Shown: positions 57,740 through 64,000 of the stretch, piece after piece
How the letters are laid out: each line of letters opens with the position of its first letter
How positions within the stretch are numbered: the stretch's first letter is position 1
NCBI RefSeq assembly: GCF_954871325.1
Contig: NC_088777.1
Span: forward strand, 6,549,366-6,613,365
Source of the DNA: Gordionus sp. m RMFG-2023
Lineage: Eukaryota > Nematomorpha > Gordioida > Chordodea > Parachordodidae
Direction: 5' to 3'
Length of the DNA: 64,000 nt
Translations under genes and position numbers: made by a program
Notes under the pieces: generated by a model
What the model saw: the letters and a program-made list of their open reading frames with translations, nothing else
What the model was told of the DNA's origin: nothing
The model's database searches: none

Positions 57740-58640
57740 TTTGGTAACGATGGATCAAATTCTATAGTCCATGGAAATTCAAATAGTGCCATCATTTGTT
57801 TTTGTAACTAATAATGGAAGCCATTTTATTTTATCATCTAATTGCACTTTTACATAAGTTCGCCCATAATTTATATTGTAATGTTTCCATATGAAGTTGG
57901 AGCTCTAGCCATTCTAAGTTTTGGCCTCCCAATTTTATTCCATAATGTTAATGATGGTTACTGCTGAATGTGTATCCATTTAAATTTCGTGGTTGTTTAT
58001 TACAACCATAATTGTTAGGTGCTGTCCATATTTGTAGTCTTTTCTTATTGAGAAATCTGAATCTTCGTCGATATTATTGTAACTTATACCATAAATTTTT
58101 CCTTTAGTTTTACAATACACGACAAAGTGATTTGGTTTCTTACATTTGTTGCACGTTTTTCCGTACGCTTGACAATTTCGAATTGCATGAAAAAGATTAA
58201 GAAAATAACACGATTTTCTTGTATTATTATTTTTATTTGTGGATTATAATCATTATCATTTTGACATTGCCGATTATCATTATTATTATACAGCCGATTA
58301 TTATTATCATTTTGATTATTATTATCATTATATTTGGTCGTCTCTTTGATTTTATAAACCATTTTAGTTGGATTATTTATTTCTAAGTCGGCTATCGTTA
58401 AAGCGATTTCTATAACTTTGTTTAAGCTTAACTGTTGGTCTTCGTCTTTAATGTCTGGGTATCGTAAACGTAGTTCTTTATCTAGTTGTGACATCTTTAG
58501 TCCAGCGATTAATTGATCGCGAATTCTTAGTTCTAAATTATCTTCAAACTCGCATCTTCGGGCTAGCTCCTCTATAGTTTTTTAATAATTCAATATGGAT
58601 TATGATGGTCCGCGACTTAATCTAATGAAATCAATTCTCG
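57740..58640 (-). mobile_element. Ty3/gypsy gag-protease fossil
   Basis: Minus strand. A gag-like helical piece (SQLDKELRLRYPDIKDEDQQ, then SLNKVIEIALTIADLE) is followed by an Asn/Asp-rich stretch and a Cys/Lys-rich area, then a protease-like remnant with MDTHSAVTIINI near 57,950. The order is gag then protease, as in G1, but the sequences are clearly different. No LTRs, no polymerase part. Broken in many places and old. Confidence 0.6.
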
Positions 58641-61600
58641 ATGCCAGAACTTTCATCTTTATAAAGTTGTTCTGCAATTTCGTATATATCTTCCCATACT
58701 ACATCATCAATTTTTCTTGGGAAGAATAATTTTTTTTATATCAGTTATAATATTTATTCTTCCATAAGCTATAAATAGTTTTTTCAAAGTGGCATCAGTT
58801 TGAGGAATATTTTAACATTCAGTATGTATTTTATGTAGTCTATGTCGCCAAATACTATATCGATAAAAGTTTAAAAACAATAATGAATTTTATTTGTAAT
58901 TCCTTTGTATATATATATACTTTTATATAATTATCAAATTTAACTTCTAATAATATGCAATTTGATTAACCTCAATAATATAATATTAAATATAGAAAAG
59001 TTATGATATTCTATTACAAATATAATTAATCCCCCCCCCCCCCCTTAGGAAAATTTTGGCTAGGCTATGCATCATATATTTATGAAACAATTCTATATAA
59101 ATGTGTCCAAAAAGTATAATATTCGTTTCAAAAACTTCAAGTTCTAACTTAAAGAGACTTGATTATGATATTTATATAATATACATATAAGTATAAGTAT
59201 AAGTAACCTGTTGGTAATTTATTTAAGTTTGTTGTATTTCATAGGTTTGTTTAAATATCAATATTATAAAATCATTAAAAATTATATATTATATACATAA
59301 ATATAAATTAATATCTTAAAATTTATTTTTAGTGTGATTCTTTGAAATTAATAATCTAATCGCTATTATTTTTAAGTTTTTGTAAAAGTTTTATATTTTA
59401 ATTATGGAACACAATTTTATTATAAATGTAATTAAATATTTAGATTATATATGATATATAAAAAATATTTTTTATATCATATTGAAATGTATTGAAATAA
59501 AACTATTAATTTTAAATACGACTAATATAATTTGTTAAAATATGGCATTTATTTATATTCAATTATTTAATTAAAAAATTATTTATATAATTTTGAACTA
59601 ACGTGAACGCGTCCCTTTTGAATGTGAACGCTCAATGCGATCGTGTTCAATATTTAGAAATGTTTAAAGTATTACAACTTTATATGTATATTTTCATATA
59701 AATGATCTGAAAAAATCTAAATTTTTTTTTTACTTTTTCTGTTCTAGGACTACATATTTCTTCCTATATTAGCCAGTCATAGCCGTTGATCATTTAATCT
59801 TAAGTTTGGCGGATGATAACTTAATTGGTTATTTTTATTGTGATCTTGTAGTTGTCAGCCTCTTTCTATATCGTTGGACATTAAAGCATTATTGGTAATT
59901 CACCCTCTCAATATTTAATAAATTATAGCTAGTATCGTTGGCCATGAATATTTTATCTTAAAAAAGCATAACGATTATTCCTAAATTTAAAAACACGAAT
60001 CTGATCTCAATTTCCCTTTTTATTCCTATCAAGAATACCTTTCTCTCTTTCCGTAGGTCTAAAATAATATCAAATAACTGATTTCGTTCATTTATATAAC
60101 ACCCAAATCTTAAAAATAAACTATATTCCAATATTAAAATATCTTTTTCCATTATAAAACATAGTTAGTTATATTTTAGAAGGTTTTGCAAAATTAAACA
60201 AATTAATATGCGAATGATATTTATCTATTATCTTTTCTAGAATTTCAGGGGCGTTACAACCCTTGACAATCTCAAAGGGTTTATTTCAAAAATTATTTAT
60301 CTATATCCAAAATAACTTTCTTTTTTTAGCTAATATTTTAACATTCAACCTTTTTTTTAAATCATAAAACAAATTTTTTTTTTCAGATTTTTTAAAACTC
60401 AAACTTTAATGAATTTCACGCATTTTTATAATTATGAAACAAATTATCTTATATATTTTTAAAATTATCTTTATCTTTTTTTTAACATTTTTAATTTATA
60501 TTATAATTTTTTTACCTTCATTTAATTTACATTTTCGTTATTCTTCCCTTTTTTAAAAAAGAAATATATAACCCTTACTCACCTTTCCATTCTTTTTATT
60601 TTTATTATTTAAATTAAATATTCTTTTCCATTCCTCTTACCTTTTTTCTTACTATCAATTTCATTTTCTTTCTACTCTGTTATTTTTCCTTTTATAACAT
60701 TCATTAAAACATGATTCTTTTAAATTTTCATTTTGGCTACATTATTGGATATTGGTAGTCATTGATATTGTTTTGCTTTTACCGTCTTACCACTATATTT
60801 AAGTGCATCACTGTCAATTAATAGTAGTAAATCATATTTAACATATATATTTTTTTTCATTAGATAATAGCAAATTTATTAGATTACTCCAAGCGAATTC
60901 TATAACAAAATACACGTAATTCCTACAAAAATAAAAACTAATTTTTTCGAAAATATTTTTATTGATACAATATCCATGTTTGTAAATTATAAACTGATAG
61001 ATTCAACATTTATTACACCTTCTTTTGTAAAAAGCTTGTTGCTCCCCTATTACTTAGACTGATATTTAATACTTCAATACTTCAATCCAAAAATATTTTA
61101 ATTACTATTATTTTTACCCATACTTATTTGTTTTACCCCCCCCCCCCAATCCTCGATAAGACCATAGCTTACCTATTAATAATCTGTATATACTATTATT
61201 GGAATCAAAAGATCTAAACATGATAAGTTGCTGAGTTTGAGATGGTTAGGATCTGCAAATTAATTAGGCAGTAATTTATAAGCTATCAAATAATTATGTC
61301 CAGAATATCAGTACTTTGAAAACAATAATGGTATGAAATTCTAAAAAAGTTAGGAATATAAGTATATATATTACTTAATTCATTATCTATGAAGTTATAA
61401 AAAAAATGATATATAAAACATTATTGGCATTTTGATTATTTAAAGTTGCTAAGAATATAAGCGGAGAAACATTAAAATTGGATAGTAAATAAAAATGATT
61501 GTAAAGAAACCTAGCTTGTTTAAATGATTATAACTTATAGAAGAATTTAAACGTTATTGCAATTATTAATCTAATAAACTTAAAAAAAAACAAGGATTAC

Positions 61601-62130
61601 TCTTTGGTTATTAATTATTTTACTCATTAATAAAAAAATTTGAGAGATATATTCTATTTAATAATCTTTTTTAAAGTAAATATGTCCAATCTAAAAATTC
61701 ATAATATCGATCCTTAAAAATTTAAGTTACTTTTATAACTTATATACGAGATATTACTGCTGAATTCGATCGATTAGTATTTTGTTAAAATTTTAATAAT
61801 TTTGTTATCGGCAATTTTAACAATTGTTTATTATTGTTTATTTTATTACAACAAATAATATAATATAAATAATTAAGAATAAAACACAGCCCAAAGTTAT
61901 AATACCTGTAAAAAATAAATAAACCACTTATCCCTTATAAAAAAAATATATATATAACATATTTTTTAAAATAAAAAAATAAAAATTACATTCCCTTCCT
62001 CTATCCCCACCTCATGTTTCCACACCATGATGGAAAATCTTACCACACAGGGACAATATTTTAGACAATAACTTAAACTCAGAGTATTTAAAAAACAGGT
62101 TGGGTTCTGTTCAATTATGTAAAACTATTC
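58641..62130. other. No gene recognised; 3.5 kb of AT-rich sequence
   Basis: Only weak signals: homopolymer C tracts at 59,031-59,044 and 61,137-61,147; a long T-rich pyrimidine zone at 60,300-60,700; and a minus-strand frame around 60,290-60,180 with protein-like pieces (PFEIVKGCNAPEILEK and YHSHINLF) and a stop, which I cannot assign. The minus frame 59,958-60,152 is not convincing. Confidence 0.45.
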
Positions 62131-62134
62131 CGAT

Positions 62135-62140
62135 TTTATT
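62135..62140 (-). terminator. Candidate poly(A) signal of the CAP gene
   Basis: AATAAA on the minus strand, about 90 bases after the stop codon of the CAP gene. In AT-rich DNA this word is common, so position is the only support. Confidence 0.4.
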
Positions 62141-62228
62141 TTTGATAAAATATTTGTGATGCGACAAAAATTTTATATCTTTGAACCCTATATCCGAATT
62201 AAAAGAACCATAAAAAATTGTTTTTCTA

Positions 62229-63600
62229 TCAATAACTATTACCACATGATTCTAGTAATTTCCCATTTGAACACACACCACCTTTTATGCAACCATTGCA
62301 CGATTGAATAGTTGATTTTTCATAAGGTACATGATATGGAAGCGAATTACCACTATAAATATTTATATGGATAATTATAAAATTTTATTATTCATGTTTC
62401 AGCACAATAAATAGATTTTTTAATTTTCATTTATTATAAATTTGACCTCGGATAATAATTGCAGGCATATATTTTTTGCCCAGAACATTCTGTCATTCCG
62501 CATCCAACTTCTTTTGTAGTGCCCCATACAAGCTATTATCGAGAAAGTTTTTATTTTTAAAAATATTATTGTTTAAAATATTGGTATTTATTATTTTTAA
62601 ATTGGTAGGTAAAATTTTTTTATATTATTTTTATTTAAAAAGGAAACAAAATCGGGGTATTTAACTTAAGTTCTATAGAATACTTTTTATTAATAACATG
62701 TCATGTGTCTATTGGTTCATTTAGACCCCAGTTCCCCTGTATTTTATAGTATATATAAAATATACTATAAAATTGAAGATATGAAAATCTATTTTCAAAC
62801 AAATAAAATAAGGGTAAAATGAGCTCCAAGAAAGGGGGCACAATAGAATTTAAAATTTATAAGTGTTTACGATAATATTTATATCATCTATATAACATAT
62901 TATATTTTAAACAATCAAAAAAGGAAGATGGATGTTAATGATTATGTATTCTTATATACTTGCGTATAATGACCAACCGATGCAAAATTCCCTTTATCAA
63001 CCCCGAAAGTAAAGTTGCTCTCTTCATTATACCATGCTTTAACAGCATCCTTCCAATCAGAAATTTTCCTTGTCGCGTATAGGTTTTGGCCACCAGAAGG
63101 ATATTCTTGTTATTATATAATATTTCTTTTGTACACAAAATTGTGTTTTTAAAAAAATTAAAATTATATTGAAATGAGTAAGATTTAAAACCAAAACTCT
63201 TTGATTGCTTGATGGAAATATTTTTTTTGTAATTATTATATATATATTTTAAATACTATATTAATACATTGTATATATATTTAGAAATATTAAAACTAGA
63301 TGTTGATCTATCTTTATGGGAGTTATGACCGAAAACACATTTTTGAGTAAATGCTTGGGCCTTCATAGCTCCCTCACTATTCCATATCTAATATGTTAAT
63401 GCAAGATTTTAAATATACAATATTTAGTTTATCATGATAGAAGGTCTTGTTGATTAATTATATTTATTACCAATTTATACATAGCGTTTGATGGGGGATT
63501 GACATTAGATCTATAGTAATTATGAGCACTGAGTATATCTTCTATTTCTATTGCGTTCGGAATTTTCGCTTGTGCAATTATTATAAATAATATAGTATAT
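62229..63600 (-). CDS. CAP-superfamily (SCP/venom allergen 5-like) secreted protein
   Basis: Minus-strand exons: about 63,600-63,471, 63,387-63,297, 63,105-62,960, 62,532-62,447 and 62,352-62,229. Introns are 83, 191, 427 and 94 bp; donors GTAATA, GTTTTA, GTATAT and GTCAAA, acceptors all AG. All phases agree. The product has a hydrophobic leader (ILFIIIAQA), then a CAP domain: LSAHNYYRSNVNPP, IWNSEGAMKAQAF, CVFGHNSHKDR, YPSGGQNLYAT, WKDAVKAWYNEE and GHYTQLVWGTTKEVGCG, then ACNYYPSGN. GHYTQLVW and CNYYPSGN are the two CRISP/CAP signatures, and both conserved His and the acidic residues are present. A Cys-rich tail (CNGCIKGGVC ... ESC) follows. Mature length is about 181 residues. CAP proteins are extracellular; function here (immune, venom, parasitism) is unknown. 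I could not place the initiator Met, so the first exon or the start is unresolved. Confidence 0.92.
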
Positions 63601-64000
63601 TTATTTTTGTATGGAAAAGTATAAATTTGATCAAAAATATAATTTGTCTATCATTATAAGTAATTTCTCTACATAGTAATCATAAAATGTGATCTACACC
63701 GTACATACCCTATCATAAAATGTTTGAAAATCAAAATATTTACCTGTAATAACTGTCATTAAGACCAAGTGCACATTATAATTATCGCGGTTATTAAACT
63801 GATAGATTCAATTTTGAATTATATTTTATTTATTCATATTTTTGGTTGAACTTATTTTTGTATTTATTTTAAGATAATCTTCTTAATATTTTACTTTTAA
63901 CTTAGCTATTCTTATAAGATCGAAATAAGATTATATTTTAACTTAATTTTTATGTATAAAATAAATTTGTCTTAAATTCTACATGGTGTCTCGGTTAAAA
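63601..64000. other. Upstream flank of the CAP gene
   Basis: AT-rich. A minus-strand ATG followed by a donor (ATGACAGTTATTACAG then GTAAAT, 63,743-63,758) could be a tiny first coding exon of the CAP gene, but no acceptor in the right phase precedes the leader at 63,600, so it is not proposed as certain. Confidence 0.35.

Noticed and set aside
60180-60295. Minus-strand protein-like frame (PFEIVKGCNAPEILEK)
   Set aside because: Too short, no convincing splice sites around it and no family recognised; kept only as a note in the region entry.
59031-61148. Poly-C tracts as possible hAT ends
   Set aside because: Flanking sequence only vaguely resembles a hAT terminus and no partner repeat or target duplication was found.

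Overview
The window is a very AT-rich eukaryotic segment, most likely from an invertebrate animal. The signs are Ty3/gypsy elements with integrases of the kind common in animals, several hAT families (BED-finger and ZMYM-like), a non-LTR retrotransposon family, tRNA-headed SINEs, and a spliced host gene for a secreted CAP protein. I cannot name the species. Nearly all recognisable coding sequence is mobile-element debris. Host genes are sparse and have very short exons, so most are invisible to a plain ORF scan.

Left part (1-21 kb): hAT fossils (2.4-4.1 kb), a palindromic repeat complex with an orphan ORF inside (4.1-7.1 kb), a decayed LINE (7.25-8.6 kb), and a satellite with a period near 200 bp. 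The satellite is broken into by two related hAT copies (9.5-13.5 kb) and reappears at 17.7-18.5 kb. A scrap of gypsy reverse transcriptase lies at 14.5 kb and a SINE at 16.2 kb.

Centre-left (21-36 kb): a LINE on the minus strand (21.15-26.3 kb) has taken two later insertions, each with a target-site duplication: a 403-bp hAT MITE and a 3.5-kb palindromic foldback-like element with about 17 internal repeats. A tandem segmental duplication of about 2.3 kb fills 27.25-31.9 kb. At 33.6-34.6 kb, minus strand, I read a four-exon gene for a 50-residue secreted Thr-rich peptide, including a 9-bp microexon. Similar Thr-rich remnants lie at 35.4-36.1 kb.

Centre-right (36.4-49.2 kb): two Ty3/gypsy elements, one nested in the other. 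The younger (36,635-42,139) sits in the 3' LTR of the older (36,449-49,234). Both have matching LTRs and 5-bp target-site duplications. The younger carries a small RRM-like ORF before gag.

Right part (49-64 kb): a BED-finger hAT (50.39-53.94 kb) split by a LINE; a Thr-rich coding remnant split by a 1.9-kb hAT and a 218-bp MITE (54.1-56.9 kb); a heavily decayed gypsy gag-protease scrap (57.7-58.6 kb); and, at 62.2-63.6 kb on the minus strand, a CAP-superfamily gene with five exons whose splice phases all agree.
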